Positions 1 to 8,488 of a stretch of DNA of 64,000 nucleotides are shown here, piece after piece. This DNA is from JADZEM01 sp046328125 (GTDB taxonomy: Bacteria > Chloroflexota > UBA6077 > JACCZL01): assembly GCA_046328125.1 (NCBI GenBank), contig JAXLXF010000030.1, positions 1-64,000 of the forward strand, in the 5' to 3' direction. Below the pieces are notes generated by a model, which ran no database searches, was not told the origin of the DNA, and worked only from the letters and a program-made list of their open reading frames with translations. The position numbers were made by a program, and so were the translations under genes. The stretch's first letter is position 1, and each line of letters begins with the position of its first letter.

Positions 1-137
1 TCCGCACGACAAAACACGACCTTCTGGCGACACAAACTGCGCGACATAACAGTCGATACCGCGTTGGGCCGATGCCAGCAGCTCGTGTGCCCGTGTCGGT
101 CACGCCGGCTGTTTGGGCACGCCGCTACGGCCCCTCG

Positions 138-347
138 TCAGACCTCGACGTAGGTCAGGCTGGAGGTCGGCTCTGGGACTGGCTCGCCGGCGTCGCGGAG
201 CCCTTCGAGATGAAACTCGATGGCCTCACGGATGAGCTGCTCGACTTCTTCGGGCGTGTCGGCCACCGCTACGCAGCCTGGAAGATCGGGCACATACGCG
301 CCGTAGCTGGTTGGCCCCTTCTCGATCACCACCGCGTAGCGTTTCAC
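138..347 (-). CDS. hicB: HicB-family antitoxin
   Basis: This 69-residue protein is the likely antitoxin of a HicAB pair. It shows the HicB fold signature near the N-terminus, KRYAVVIEKGPTSYGAYVPD, followed by LPGCVAVADTPEEVEQLIREA, the partial RNase H-like fold typical of the family. I chose the GTG at 347 because it overlaps the hicA stop (GTGA), which implies translational coupling; the open frame continues further upstream but lies inside hicA. It lacks an obvious C-terminal DNA-binding helix-turn-helix, as in many short HicB proteins, so operator binding may need the complex. Family assignment is confident; activity is inferred. Confidence 0.88.
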   Translation of the reverse strand: MKRYAVVIEKGPTSYGAYVPDLPGCVAVADTPEEVEQLIREAIEFHLEGLRDAGEPVPEPTSSLTYVEV

Positions 348-538
348 GGATCGTCCTCCAGACCTGCCTGTTGCCAGATGCTCTTCAGCGTCCCAGGCGG
401 GACATCGATCCCGGGATGTCCTGCGACCGTGACCGTACCGGGCTTCGAAGGATGCTTCAACTGTCGATGACTGCCGCGCTGGCGGTCCAGGTACCAACCG
501 TCCTGTTGGAGCCGTCGCAAGACGTCACGCACCTTCAC
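344..538 (-). CDS. hicA: HicA-family mRNA interferase toxin
   Basis: A 64-residue HicA (YcfA-type) toxin, expected to cleave mRNA on ribosomes until bound by HicB. The double-stranded RNA-binding-like fold is visible: MKVRDVLRRLQQDGWYLDRQ, then RGSHRQLKHP with the catalytic histidine of the GSH motif, then TVTVAGHPGIDVPPGTLKSI, matching the family's conserved end. The start is GTG at 538. The toxin gene comes first and overlaps the antitoxin, the classical hicA-hicB order. The gene is full length and appears intact, unlike the second HicBA pair at 59.2-59.6 kb. Confidence 0.9.
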   Translation of the reverse strand: MKVRDVLRRLQQDGWYLDRQRGSHRQLKHPSKPGTVTVAGHPGIDVPPGTLKSIWQQAGLEDDP

Positions 539-630
539 GCCCGAAGCATATCAGCTTCAGGCGGCGGTCATCGGCGACGGACACGCGGGCGCATCAGCCC
601 ATGCCGTGCGGAACGTCTGGCGGGCGGAAG

Positions 631-1113
631 CTACTTCACGACGGTGAACGTCTTCGAGATCGTGGCGACCTTGTTGCCGCTGCTGTCGCGGACCGACACC
701 TTCGCCACCGTGTCCCCGAGAGCGTCACGCGAGCTCGGGACGCCGACGCTGAGCTCGCAGACCTTGTCCCTGCCAGCCTCGACGTCGTCCTTCGTCGTCT
801 TGCCGTCGTTCCACTCGATGGTCAGGTCGCAGGAGCGGTCAGTCGCGGCGACCTTCACCTTGATCTCGAGGTCTTTCTTGCCGCGCGTCGCGTTCTGGAT
901 CTCCAGGAACTTCGCCGACTCCCGCTTCTTCTTCTTGGAGTCGTTCTTCTTCTGCGAGGCTCGCACGGTCGTCGGGTCCACCACCGTGCCGCCAGCCGCC
1001 AGGGCGAGCTGGAGGCCGCCAGTCCGCGGGACGGACGGGAGCATGGTCGCCTGGGCCGGGGCGGCCATCCCGACCGCGAGCATGATGGTGGCGCCGATGA
1101 CGAGCGACCGCAC
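631..1113 (-). CDS. Secreted lysine-rich hypothetical protein
   Basis: I do not recognise a family. The 160-residue product begins with a signal peptide (hydrophobic residues about 3-21 ending in APAQA), so it is likely exported. Residues about 54-66 form a strongly basic stretch, KKNDSKKKKRES, and the rest has alternating beta-like segments with two cysteines (near residues 94 and 119) that could form a disulphide, giving a small Ig-like domain in appearance. The start is GTG at 1113, chosen because GGAGAT lies six bases upstream. The gene diverges from the beta-lactamase-like gene at 1404, so 1114-1403 should hold two promoters. Confidence 0.72.
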   Translation of the reverse strand: MRSLVIGATIMLAVGMAAPAQATMLPSVPRTGGLQLALAAGGTVVDPTTVRASQKKNDSKKKKRESAKFLEIQNATRGKKDLEIKVKVAATDRSCDLTIEWNDGKTTKDDVEAGRDKVCELSVGVPSSRDALGDTVAKVSVRDSSGNKVATISKTFTVVK

Positions 1114-1323
1114 GACGATCTCCAGCAGGCAGCATCCGCGCTCGCCGTGAGCGAGCGGCTCCGGACGTACAGGGGCGAGGGTGTCATCTTACGTGAAGCC
1201 ATGCCGCCAGGTGTGTGAAAGATGCATCACAGCACGATGGCACGCTCACCGCCAGCTCGCGGAGCCTGTCAGGGCTCCTGGCCGATGCTCGCTCCGTTGC
1301 CTTCTGCCTGGTGTGCCAATCGG

Positions 1324-1329
1324 TAGAAT
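1324..1329 (+). promoter_or_regulatory. Possible -10 element (TAGAAT)
   Basis: TAGAAT stands out in this GC-rich intergenic region, 75 bases before the ATG of the serine hydrolase gene. No good -35 lies at 16-18 bases, so this is a weak prediction. Confidence 0.25.
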
Positions 1330-1403
1330 CGTGCGGTGCGTGCGCGCCGCCGCTGCGTCGAGGCGTGTCGCCCGAATTCGACGACAACCGGAGGCCAGGA
1401 GCG

Positions 1404-2219
1404 ATGGACCGGCCAGCAGACGGCTCAGACGACGCGCTCGTCCGTGCGCGTCTCCACCGGCGCATTCAGGCCGTCGAGGCGGGGCTGAACGGGCGTCTGG
1501 CGGTGGTGGTGCAGGGCGTGGCCGACGACGCACCGGCCGTCACTCTCCACGAGGACGCCGTCTACTCCTCGGCCAGCATCATCAAGCTGCCGATCCTCTG
1601 GTCCTTTTTCGAGCAGGTGGACGCCAGCCAGCTCGATCCTGCCGAGCGCTGGCAGCTCGCCGACGACAGCCGTGTGGACGGCTCCGGCGTGCTGAAGCTG
1701 CTCCAGCACGGCGCCGACCTGACCCTGCTCGACCTGGCGGCCCTGATGATCGCGGTCAGCGACAACTCCGCCACCAACGTCCTGATCGACCGGCTCGGGC
1801 TCGCCGCCATCCAGCAGTCGATCGCGCGGCTCGGCCTGACGGGAACCGGCCTCGGGCGCAAGATGTACGACTTCGAGGCCCGGGCGCGCGGCCTGGAGAA
1901 CGTGGCGACTGCGCGAGACATCGCCCGGTTGCTGCTCCGCTTCTACCGGGGCGACGGCCTGTCCGCTGCCTCGGCCGCCGAGGCGCGGCGCATCCTGGGC
2001 GGTCAGCAGCTCAACGCCGGCTTGCCGGCCCGCCTGCCGTACGACACCGTCTGGCACAAGACCGGCAACCTGCCGGGCCTGCTCCACGACGCCGGCTGGA
2101 TCGAGCGCGACGGTCGCGCCGCCGTCGTCGTGGCGTTCACCGATCAGCTCGCGAACGACGGCGACGGCGCGCAGGCCCTGGCCGCCATCGGCGAGGCAGT
2201 CTGGAGCTGGCTCGCCTGA
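1404..2219 (+). CDS. Class A beta-lactamase-like serine hydrolase
   Basis: This 271-residue protein has the full class A penicillin-recognising set: SASIIK (SxxK, nucleophile serine) near residue 54, SDNSATN (SDN motif) near 118 and HKTGNLPG (KTG motif) near 215. Family members hydrolyse beta-lactams or act on related peptides. I see no clear signal peptide from the chosen ATG, so the substrate may not be an antibiotic, and some relatives are cytoplasmic or of unknown role. The ATG at 1404 is preceded by GGAGG and AGGAG; an upstream-extended frame exists but lacks a ribosome site. No beta-lactam regulator is adjacent. Confidence 0.85.
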   Translation: MDRPADGSDDALVRARLHRRIQAVEAGLNGRLAVVVQGVADDAPAVTLHEDAVYSSASIIKLPILWSFFEQVDASQLDPAERWQLADDSRVDGSGVLKLLQHGADLTLLDLAALMIAVSDNSATNVLIDRLGLAAIQQSIARLGLTGTGLGRKMYDFEARARGLENVATARDIARLLLRFYRGDGLSAASAAEARRILGGQQLNAGLPARLPYDTVWHKTGNLPGLLHDAGWIERDGRAAVVVAFTDQLANDGDGAQALAAIGEAVWSWLA

Positions 2220-2297
2220 CGCCAGCGCTCCTGACACCCACCGGGCGGCTGTGCGCGAGCGCGTTCGCGCCGTGACATGTTGGCCGTTCGGCGGCGT

Positions 2298-3815
2298 TCA
2301 GCGGCCGACGCCCGCGCCCAGTGTGGTGAAGCCACTTTGCCCGGAGAAGTAGCGCGTCCGCTCCACCACGATGTCCTGGTCTGACAAGAACCGGCTGGAG
2401 AACGTCCGGTCCGGCACGAGGTCGTTCGCTCGGACGCTCAGGCGACCGTTGCCCGCGACACCCAGCACCCGTTCCTGGGTGCGCCCGTCGTCGCCGAAGA
2501 ACGTGGCACGGACCTGGGCCGGTCTGTCGGTCAGGTTGTAGAGCACGAAGTACAGCTCGTTGCCGCCGGTGGTCGCCCCCTCGGCGAAGTACCACGACTT
2601 CGAGTCGGTGCGAGCGGGGGCCGGCGTGAAGCCGAGCGCGCCGTAGAGACCGTCTCCGGTGGAGGTGTACGAGCGCTCGACGACGATCGGCTGATCGGCG
2701 GTGATGGCGGTGCCGAAGTCCGTGCCCGGAGCGAGGTCGCCCGGGCTGAGCGCCAGCCGTCCGAGCGGCGCGAGACGGACCGACTGGCTGGGTGCGCTGC
2801 CGTCGGGCAGCGCGTACTGAAGCGTGACGGAGGCCGGCGCCGCGCTCGGGTTGAACAGCACGAAGAAGGTCGCGTACGGACGGCGCGTGCTGCCCTCCGC
2901 GAAGCGCCAGTCACGCGCACCCACGACGGTGCCGGCCGGCGTGTAGCCAAGCCCGCCGAACAGACCGATGGCGTTGGCGCCGGGATTGACGCCGCCACCG
3001 GCGTCGCCGTTCAGCCTGCGCGCATCGCCGGTGCGCGCCCGTGGCGGCGCGGTCGGCCGGTCGGTCTCCAGCATGATGGTCCGCTCCATCATGATGTCCT
3101 GATCCGCGGAGAACTTCGCCGAGAACGCCGTATCCGGGAGCAGGTCGTTCATCCGGAAGGCGTCGCGAGCGCGTGGCGCCAGCGTAAAGGAGCGGGTCCG
3201 CGTGGAGCCATCGTCGCGGGTGAAGAGGGCGTTGACGGTGGCCGGCGCGTCGGCGAGGTTCTGGGACACGAAGTAGGTGGCGACGTGCCCGCGCGTGGTG
3301 CCCTCCGCGAAGTACCAGTCTCGCATGGACTTTGGCGCGAAGCCGGGCGTCGTCTCAGCATTTTGCCCTGGCCCCCAGGTGTTCGAGCGCTCGACCACGA
3401 CGTCCTGGTCGGCGCTGAACGTGGCGCCGAAGGCACGCGGCCCGACGACGTCGTTGGCGTTGAAGCTGAGCCGGGCGTTTGGCTCGACCCCGAGCCACTG
3501 GGTCAGGCGGATGCCGTCGTCGCGCTGGTACGCCACGGTGACGCTGGCAGACTGCGCCGCGAGGTTCAGAATCGTGAAGAACGTCTGAAATTCGTGGCGG
3601 CCGTTCCCCTCCGCGAAGTACCAGTTGCGCAGGGGCACATCTGCCCGTGCGACCGGCGGCGTCTGAGCCCAGGCGGCCTGCCGTGCCGGCAGCGCGAGCA
3701 GCAGCACCAGCAGGCCCACGACGCCAGCCCAGGTGCTCTGGCTGCGACCTGAAGGCGGCCTGAACGAAGAACGAAGACGGCTGACAACGGCACGGAGAGA
3801 GCGGCAGTGTGGCAT
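2298..3815 (-). CDS. Secreted WYFAEG-repeat protein
   Basis: A 505-residue exported protein with an N-terminal signal sequence (positive region, hydrophobic core near residues 29-44, then a cleavage-like AWAQ). The mature part is built of four repeats of roughly 105-120 residues, each opening with a W(Y/R)FAEG motif (NWYFAEGNGR, DWYFAEGTTR, DWRFAEGSTR, SWYFAEGATT) and closing with a 'sDQdivvERt' motif. This repeat is common in secreted Chloroflexota and Actinobacteria proteins of unknown function and looks like a beta-sandwich surface module. The ATG at 3815 follows AGGAAGG. It has no operon partner. Confidence 0.8.
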   Translation of the reverse strand: MPHCRSLRAVVSRLRSSFRPPSGRSQSTWAGVVGLLVLLLALPARQAAWAQTPPVARADVPLRNWYFAEGNGRHEFQTFFTILNLAAQSASVTVAYQRDDGIRLTQWLGVEPNARLSFNANDVVGPRAFGATFSADQDVVVERSNTWGPGQNAETTPGFAPKSMRDWYFAEGTTRGHVATYFVSQNLADAPATVNALFTRDDGSTRTRSFTLAPRARDAFRMNDLLPDTAFSAKFSADQDIMMERTIMLETDRPTAPPRARTGDARRLNGDAGGGVNPGANAIGLFGGLGYTPAGTVVGARDWRFAEGSTRRPYATFFVLFNPSAAPASVTLQYALPDGSAPSQSVRLAPLGRLALSPGDLAPGTDFGTAITADQPIVVERSYTSTGDGLYGALGFTPAPARTDSKSWYFAEGATTGGNELYFVLYNLTDRPAQVRATFFGDDGRTQERVLGVAGNGRLSVRANDLVPDRTFSSRFLSDQDIVVERTRYFSGQSGFTTLGAGVGR

Positions 3816-4056
3816 GGGAGCCTTCCTGTGGCGCAGCGCGAGCTGAGCACGCCGAGATCTCTACGTTCGACGCCTGGGGGCGCAGTGGTAGAACGCACCG
3901 GCAAGCATCACGTTACGGTAAGTTGCTGACGTCGTCATGAACCGGTGATGAATGGGCAGTCCTGGTCACAGCTCGTCGGTCCAGACGAGCCGTGACCGTG
4001 CAGGCGAACGGGCTGGGTACCATAGGTACGGGGCAGCCTGGCCGAGGGAGGTTTCA

Positions 4057-4353
4057 GTGAGCCAGTCCAGTGGGCAGCCAGCCAGCGGCGGCGACGATCT
4101 CGCCACGCTGCGCGCGCAGTTCGACGAGGAAGTGCGGGTCGCGGACATCGTCGTGAGCGACGCCGACCGCGAGCCCCTGTTCGGCATGTGGGCCGCGCAT
4201 CGGACGGTGCGGGCGCGGCTGGGCGCCACCGAGGTCGCGCTGGAAGAGGAGCCGTCGTTCACCCAGAAGCCGGCCCAGCCCGGCGCCGGCATCACGCTCC
4301 GCGACGACACGACCATCGACAGCTTCGGGCTCGGCAGCGGGAGGGCCTCATGA
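4057..4353 (+). CDS. Small AtzG/GatC-like amidase partner
   Basis: A 98-residue protein whose stop overlaps the amidase start (ATGA at 4350), so the two are translationally coupled. The GTG at 4057 follows GGGAGG at a good distance. The sequence is helical, with an acidic motif VALEEEPSFTQKP near the end, reminiscent of the small GatC/AtzG-type subunits that stabilise amidase-signature enzymes. That parallel is inferred from size, layout and the 'EEP.f..P' ending rather than from strong similarity. The first 20 residues are polar and low complexity. Confidence 0.7.
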   Translation: MSQSSGQPASGGDDLATLRAQFDEEVRVADIVVSDADREPLFGMWAAHRTVRARLGATEVALEEEPSFTQKPAQPGAGITLRDDTTIDSFGLGSGRAS

Positions 4354-5810
4354 GCGACCAGCTGGCCGGCCTCGCTGCCACAGCGGAGATCGCGGATCTC
4401 GACCTGAAGGGCGTCTCGGATGCGATCCAGGCGAAGAAGATCTCGTCCATCGAGGCGACCGAGGCGTACCTGAAACGGATCGAGCAGCATGACGCCGTGC
4501 TGCAGTCGTACATCACCGTCACGCCAGAGCGAGCCCTCGTGCAGGCCCGCCGCGCCGACGCCGAGCTGGCGGAGGGCCACAGCCGCGGGCCGCTCCACGG
4601 TGTCCCGATCGCGCTGAAAGACCTGATCGCGGTGGCCGGCGTGCGGATGACCGGCGGCTCGCAGGTGTTCGCGAAGCACGTCCCCACCGAGGACTCGCCG
4701 ATCGCCAGCCGGCTGGTCGAGCTGGGGGCGGTGATCCTCGGCAAGCTGTCGCTGCACGAGTTTGCGTTCGGGCGGGCGGCCACGGACGGCTCGCTCGCGG
4801 ACGGCCCCTTCCCGACCGGCCGCAACCCCTGGAACGTCGGGATGGTGACCGGCGGCTCGTCCTCTGGCTCGGGCGCGGCGACGGCGGCCGGTCTGTGCGC
4901 CGGCGCGCTCGGCTCGGACACCGGCGGCTCGATTCGGGGGCCGGCCGCGCTGTGCGGGCTGGTGGGCCACAAGCCGACCTACGGCCTGGTGACCCGCCGG
5001 GGCTGTCTGCCGCAGTGCTGGTCTCTGGACCACGTCGGGCCGATGACGCGTGGCGTCTGGGACGCGGCTATCTTGCTCCAGGCCATCGCCGGCCACGATC
5101 CGGGTGACGCGTCCACCTCGGCGGCCCGCCCCGCGAGCTTCACGCGCGACCTGGAGGCCGGCGTGCGCGGGATGCGGTTCGGGCTGCCGCGCCGCTTCTA
5201 CCTGGACTGGGAGGGGCTGCATCCGGACGTGCGGTCGGCGGCTATCGCGGCGTTCGCCGAGCTGGAGCGGCAGGGTGCCCGGATCGTGGAGGTGGACGCG
5301 CCGACGCTCGACCTGGCCCAATCGATCTGGGGCGCGATGCTCTCCGAGATGTACGAGTACCACCGCGACACGATCCGCGCCCATCCGGAGCGGTATCGCA
5401 CGCCAACTCGCCTCCTGATCCAGGCGAGCGCCCTCTGCTCGGCACACGATCTGGTGCGGGCGCAGCGGCTGCGGGCGCGGCTGGCGCGCGAGGTCCGGGA
5501 CATCCTGCAAGGCGTGGACGCCATCATCTTCCCGGGCGCTGCCGAGCCGGCCACGCCGTTCCCGGCCGACCCGACCCCCACCGAGCTGGTGCGGGCCGCC
5601 TCGCGGTACACCAACGTCTGGAATCTGGTCGGGCTGCCGGCCTGTGTGGTGCCGAGCGGCTTCAGCCAGGACGGCCTGCCGGTCTCGATCCAGATCGTCG
5701 GGCGGCCGTTCGACGACGGCACGGTGCTGCGGATCGCGCGGGCCTACGAGCGCGCGACGCCGTGGCACACCCGGCGCCCCGATCCCGCCGGCTGGACCGT
5801 CCCGGCCTGA
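4350..5810 (+). CDS. Amidase-signature family amidohydrolase
   Basis: A 486-residue enzyme of the amidase-signature family, which hydrolyses amide bonds with a Ser-cisSer-Lys triad. The lysine is in PIALKDLIAV (near residue 91), the cis-serine region is TGGSSSGSGAA (near 170), and the nucleophile serine is in SDTGGSIRGPAALCG (near 193). Length is normal for the family, which includes GatA, AtzE and many catabolic amidases. Because there is no GatB, and the partner at 4057 is AtzG-like, a catabolic amide hydrolase is more likely than a tRNA amidotransferase. The substrate cannot be told from sequence. Confidence 0.92.
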   Translation: MSDQLAGLAATAEIADLDLKGVSDAIQAKKISSIEATEAYLKRIEQHDAVLQSYITVTPERALVQARRADAELAEGHSRGPLHGVPIALKDLIAVAGVRMTGGSQVFAKHVPTEDSPIASRLVELGAVILGKLSLHEFAFGRAATDGSLADGPFPTGRNPWNVGMVTGGSSSGSGAATAAGLCAGALGSDTGGSIRGPAALCGLVGHKPTYGLVTRRGCLPQCWSLDHVGPMTRGVWDAAILLQAIAGHDPGDASTSAARPASFTRDLEAGVRGMRFGLPRRFYLDWEGLHPDVRSAAIAAFAELERQGARIVEVDAPTLDLAQSIWGAMLSEMYEYHRDTIRAHPERYRTPTRLLIQASALCSAHDLVRAQRLRARLAREVRDILQGVDAIIFPGAAEPATPFPADPTPTELVRAASRYTNVWNLVGLPACVVPSGFSQDGLPVSIQIVGRPFDDGTVLRIARAYERATPWHTRRPDPAGWTVPA

Positions 5811-5840
5811 CCCCGCCTTCTGTCCTCCTAAGACGCGTCC

Positions 5841-5944
5841 GTGGGTTGAAACTCACGTCTACAGTCAGATGTCGCTCTGCGACAAGATGGCGCTACGGCG
5901 TCGCAGCGCGACGCCATGAATGTAGGCGGGGCTTTCAAGCCCCG
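5841..5944. repeat. REP-like palindrome cluster
   Basis: Three hairpins in tandem: GTGGGTTGAAACTCAC at 5841-5856, GGCGTCGC/GCGACGCC at 5897-5915 with an AGC loop, and CGGGGCTTTCAAGCCCCG at 5927-5944. The first matches the outer arm of the elements at 14181, 15177 and 18884, but with paired substitutions that keep the stem. Confidence 0.6.
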
Positions 5945-5971
5945 ACCCGAATCGCGGGCTACGATCCACGT

Positions 5972-7012
5972 ATGACGAACGATCGAGACGTTGCGGATAT
6001 GGCGGCGCGGTTCCGTGACGTGCCGGCCCACATCTCGTCGCCGCTGTATCAGGCGCTGGCGCGGACCGTGACCGAGACGCCCGCGCTGCTCCGCCTCGCG
6101 GCGAGGGGGCGGCCGGGCCAGGTGCCCACGTTCCTCCTGTTCGGGGCCGTTCACGCACTGCTTCTGGCCGGCGCCGACCACGAGATGGCGCGCTACTTCC
6201 CATCTGTCGCCGGGACCGCCGCGCTGCCCCCCGACGACGCCGGTCCGGCCCTGGTGGACTTCTGCGCCCGCTACCAGCGTCAGCTAGCCGCCACGATCGA
6301 GACCCGGCTGGTGCAGACCAACGTCGTCAAGCGGGCGCTCGCCTTGTGGCTCGGGATGGCCGCGATCCGGCGCATGGAAGCGCGGCCGGTCCACCTGATC
6401 GAGGTCGGGGCGAGCGCGGGCGTGCTGCTTCGCTTCGACCGGTACGGTTACGTGCTCGGGGGCCGGAGCTTCGGCGATCTCGGGTCACCGGTCCAGATCG
6501 CCGCCGAATGGCACGCCGAGTGGCCAGTCCCGAACGTCGAGGCGATCCCCGACCTCGCGAGCGTGTCCGGCGTGGACCTGAACCCGCTCGACGCCGGCAG
6601 CGCGGACGACCGGACCTGGCTGGAAGCGCTCGTCTGGCCGGAAAATCACCATGAAGCGGCGCTCCTGCACGACGCGCTCGCCATCGTCGCCGCCGACCCG
6701 CCGCCGATCTGGGCCGGCGACGCCGTAGAGGTCTGCCCGACCCTGGCGCGGGAGCTGCCGCCCGGCGAGCCGCGCGTGGTCTTCCACGCCGTGACGCGCC
6801 TGCACGTCCCGCCGGACCGGTTGGCGGCGTTCGACGCGGCGATCGCGTCGCTGGGGGACAACGCACCGCTCTACTGGCTATCGTTTGAAGGGCGCGGCGA
6901 GCTGGACCTGCGCGATCCATCCGGCGAAGTTACCCACCTCGCGCAGGTCGAGGGGCACCTGGAGTGGGTCCGCCCCCTGGGAGCGCGGCCATCCTGGCCG
7001 CTTTCGCGTTGA
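5972..7012 (+). CDS. DUF2332 family protein
   Basis: A 346-residue member of the DUF2332 family, whose function is unknown. The recognisable pattern includes SSPLYQALARTV near the N-terminus, LFGAVHALLL, a central LIEVGASAGVLLRFDRYGY that resembles the glycine-rich loop of a methyltransferase-like fold, and a terminal LYWLSFEGR segment. I chose the ATG at 5972, just after the palindrome cluster; the frame remains open upstream through the repeats. The last ten or so codons (LGARPSWPLSR) lie in the left arm of a 28-bp inverted repeat, so the present C-terminus was apparently supplied by a repeat insertion. Confidence 0.8.
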   Translation: MTNDRDVADMAARFRDVPAHISSPLYQALARTVTETPALLRLAARGRPGQVPTFLLFGAVHALLLAGADHEMARYFPSVAGTAALPPDDAGPALVDFCARYQRQLAATIETRLVQTNVVKRALALWLGMAAIRRMEARPVHLIEVGASAGVLLRFDRYGYVLGGRSFGDLGSPVQIAAEWHAEWPVPNVEAIPDLASVSGVDLNPLDAGSADDRTWLEALVWPENHHEAALLHDALAIVAADPPPIWAGDAVEVCPTLARELPPGEPRVVFHAVTRLHVPPDRLAAFDAAIASLGDNAPLYWLSFEGRGELDLRDPSGEVTHLAQVEGHLEWVRPLGARPSWPLSR

Positions 7013-7089
7013 CCCTGGCAGAGCTCCCTGGAGAGATTGCGTCGTCGTCATGCAGACCGGAGCGGCCAGGATGGCCGCGCTCCCAGGGG
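6974..7089. repeat. Perfect 28-bp inverted repeat pair
   Basis: The arm at 6974-7001 and the arm at 7062-7089 are exact reverse complements (28 of 28), 60 bases apart. Each arm also contains a smaller palindrome, GCGGCCATCCTGGCCGC. The left arm is coding for the DUF2332 C-terminus; the right arm lies 29 bases before the monooxygenase start. Confidence 0.85.
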
Positions 7090-7118
7090 ACATCGCGACG
7101 ATATGGTGAGGAGACCTG

Positions 7119-8285
7119 ATGGCACGCTCGGAGATGCTGACTGGCGACGAGATCCTGGAGGCCGCGAAGGCGCTCGCGCCACAGATCAAAGCTGCCGCCG
7201 ACGAGATCGAGCAGGGGCGTCGGCTGCCGCTGCCGCTGGTAGACGCGATGAAGCGGGCCGGCGTCTTCCGGATGCCGATGCCGAAGAGCTGGGGCGGCCC
7301 GGAGGTCGATCCGCTGACCCAGATCCGGATCGTGGAGGAGCTGTCGGCCGCCGATCCGTCGGTCGGATGGTGCGCCATGATCGGCTCGGACGGTGGCTTC
7401 TTCACGGCGTTCCTGGAGGACAGCGTCGGGCGGGCGCTCTACCCGGACCTAGATCTCGTCACCGGCAGCTCGACGCGGCCGTCCGGGCGGGCGATGGTGG
7501 TCCCCGGCGGCTACCGGCTGACTGGGCGCTGGCCGTTCAGCAGCGGCTGCCAGCACAGCACCTACCTGACGGCGAGCGGCCAGGTCTACGAGGACGGCGC
7601 GCCGCGCTTGCTGCCGGACGGCACCCCGGAAACCCGACTTTGCATCATGCCCGCCGATCGGTGCCAGATCGTGGACACCTGGACCACGACCGGCCTCCGC
7701 GGCAGCGGCAGCAACGACTTCACGGTGGAGGACGTGTTCGTGCCGGCCGAGCACACCTTCAGCCCGCGTACCTCCCCGATCCTGCGCGAGGAGCCGCTCT
7801 ACGCCTTCCCGTTCACGTTCATCGTCAACGGCGCCGGCGTGCCGCTCGGGACGGCGCGGGCTGCCATCGACGCGCTCGTGGAGCTAGCCTCCGGGAAGCA
7901 GACCCTGGCCGGCACCGGCCTCCGCAACGAAGCCTGGGTCCAGACGGCGGTCGGGCGGGCGGACGTGCTGCTGGGCGCGGCGCGCGGCTACGTCTACGAC
8001 GCGGTGGGCGACTTCTGGCAGACGATCTTGAAGGGTGACGCGCCATCACTTCGGCAGCGCGCCCGCTTCCGACTGGCGCTGGCCGGGAGCTCGGATCTGT
8101 GCGTGCAGGCGGTGGACCTGATGTACCAGGCGGCCGGCGGCACGTCCGTCTACGCGCCGCACCCGCTCGACCGCCTGTTCCGCGACATCCACACGATCAA
8201 CCAGCACATCACCAACTCGCCCAAGGTGTTCGAGACGGCCGGCAAGATGCTGCTCGGGCTGGAGCCGGAGGTGCCGGGCTGGTAG
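7119..8285 (+). CDS. Acyl-CoA dehydrogenase-fold flavin monooxygenase
   Basis: A 388-residue protein with the acyl-CoA dehydrogenase fold. The N-terminal helical domain carries GVFRMPMPKSWGGPE, the middle shows SAADPSVGWCAMIGSDGGFF and a beta domain with TTGLRGSGSNDFTVEDVFVP, and the C-terminal helices end with DRLFRDIHTINQHITNS. The last motif, together with the GWC region, matches two-component group D flavin monooxygenases (HsaA/HpaB-like) better than true fatty acyl-CoA dehydrogenases, because the catalytic glutamate is not evident. Such enzymes need a separate flavin reductase, which is absent nearby. The ATG at 7119 follows AGGAG. Confidence 0.82.
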   Translation: MARSEMLTGDEILEAAKALAPQIKAAADEIEQGRRLPLPLVDAMKRAGVFRMPMPKSWGGPEVDPLTQIRIVEELSAADPSVGWCAMIGSDGGFFTAFLEDSVGRALYPDLDLVTGSSTRPSGRAMVVPGGYRLTGRWPFSSGCQHSTYLTASGQVYEDGAPRLLPDGTPETRLCIMPADRCQIVDTWTTTGLRGSGSNDFTVEDVFVPAEHTFSPRTSPILREEPLYAFPFTFIVNGAGVPLGTARAAIDALVELASGKQTLAGTGLRNEAWVQTAVGRADVLLGAARGYVYDAVGDFWQTILKGDAPSLRQRARFRLALAGSSDLCVQAVDLMYQAAGGTSVYAPHPLDRLFRDIHTINQHITNSPKVFETAGKMLLGLEPEVPGW

Positions 8286-8488
8286 GCCCTGTCGCGACGC
8301 CACGTAGCACGCTCCTCGACGTCCACGCTGCTCGCTCCAGTAGAGGAGAGTGCGGGCATCTGTCATCTGGCTAACAACCGTCGTGTGTCCTCGCCGACAG
8401 TGATTGCTGGGTGTGACGCCTATGGTGGGTGTGGCCGAGTCAACGAGCCGACACGCATCGCGACACGTGACACCGCGGGGAGGCCGTT

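Noticed and set aside
1..137. Protein-like minus-strand frame at the left edge (AQRGIDCYVAQFVSPEG)
   Set aside because: It has no start codon after the upstream TGA and runs off the window, so it cannot be supported.
1404..2219. Antibiotic-resistance beta-lactamase
   Set aside because: Motifs fit, but no signal peptide or regulator is seen, so resistance is not claimed.
4057..5810. GatCA tRNA amidotransferase
   Set aside because: There is no GatB nearby and the small protein is only loosely GatC-like.
7119..8285. True acyl-CoA dehydrogenase
   Set aside because: The catalytic glutamate is not evident and the terminal DRLFRDIHT motif fits flavin monooxygenases better.
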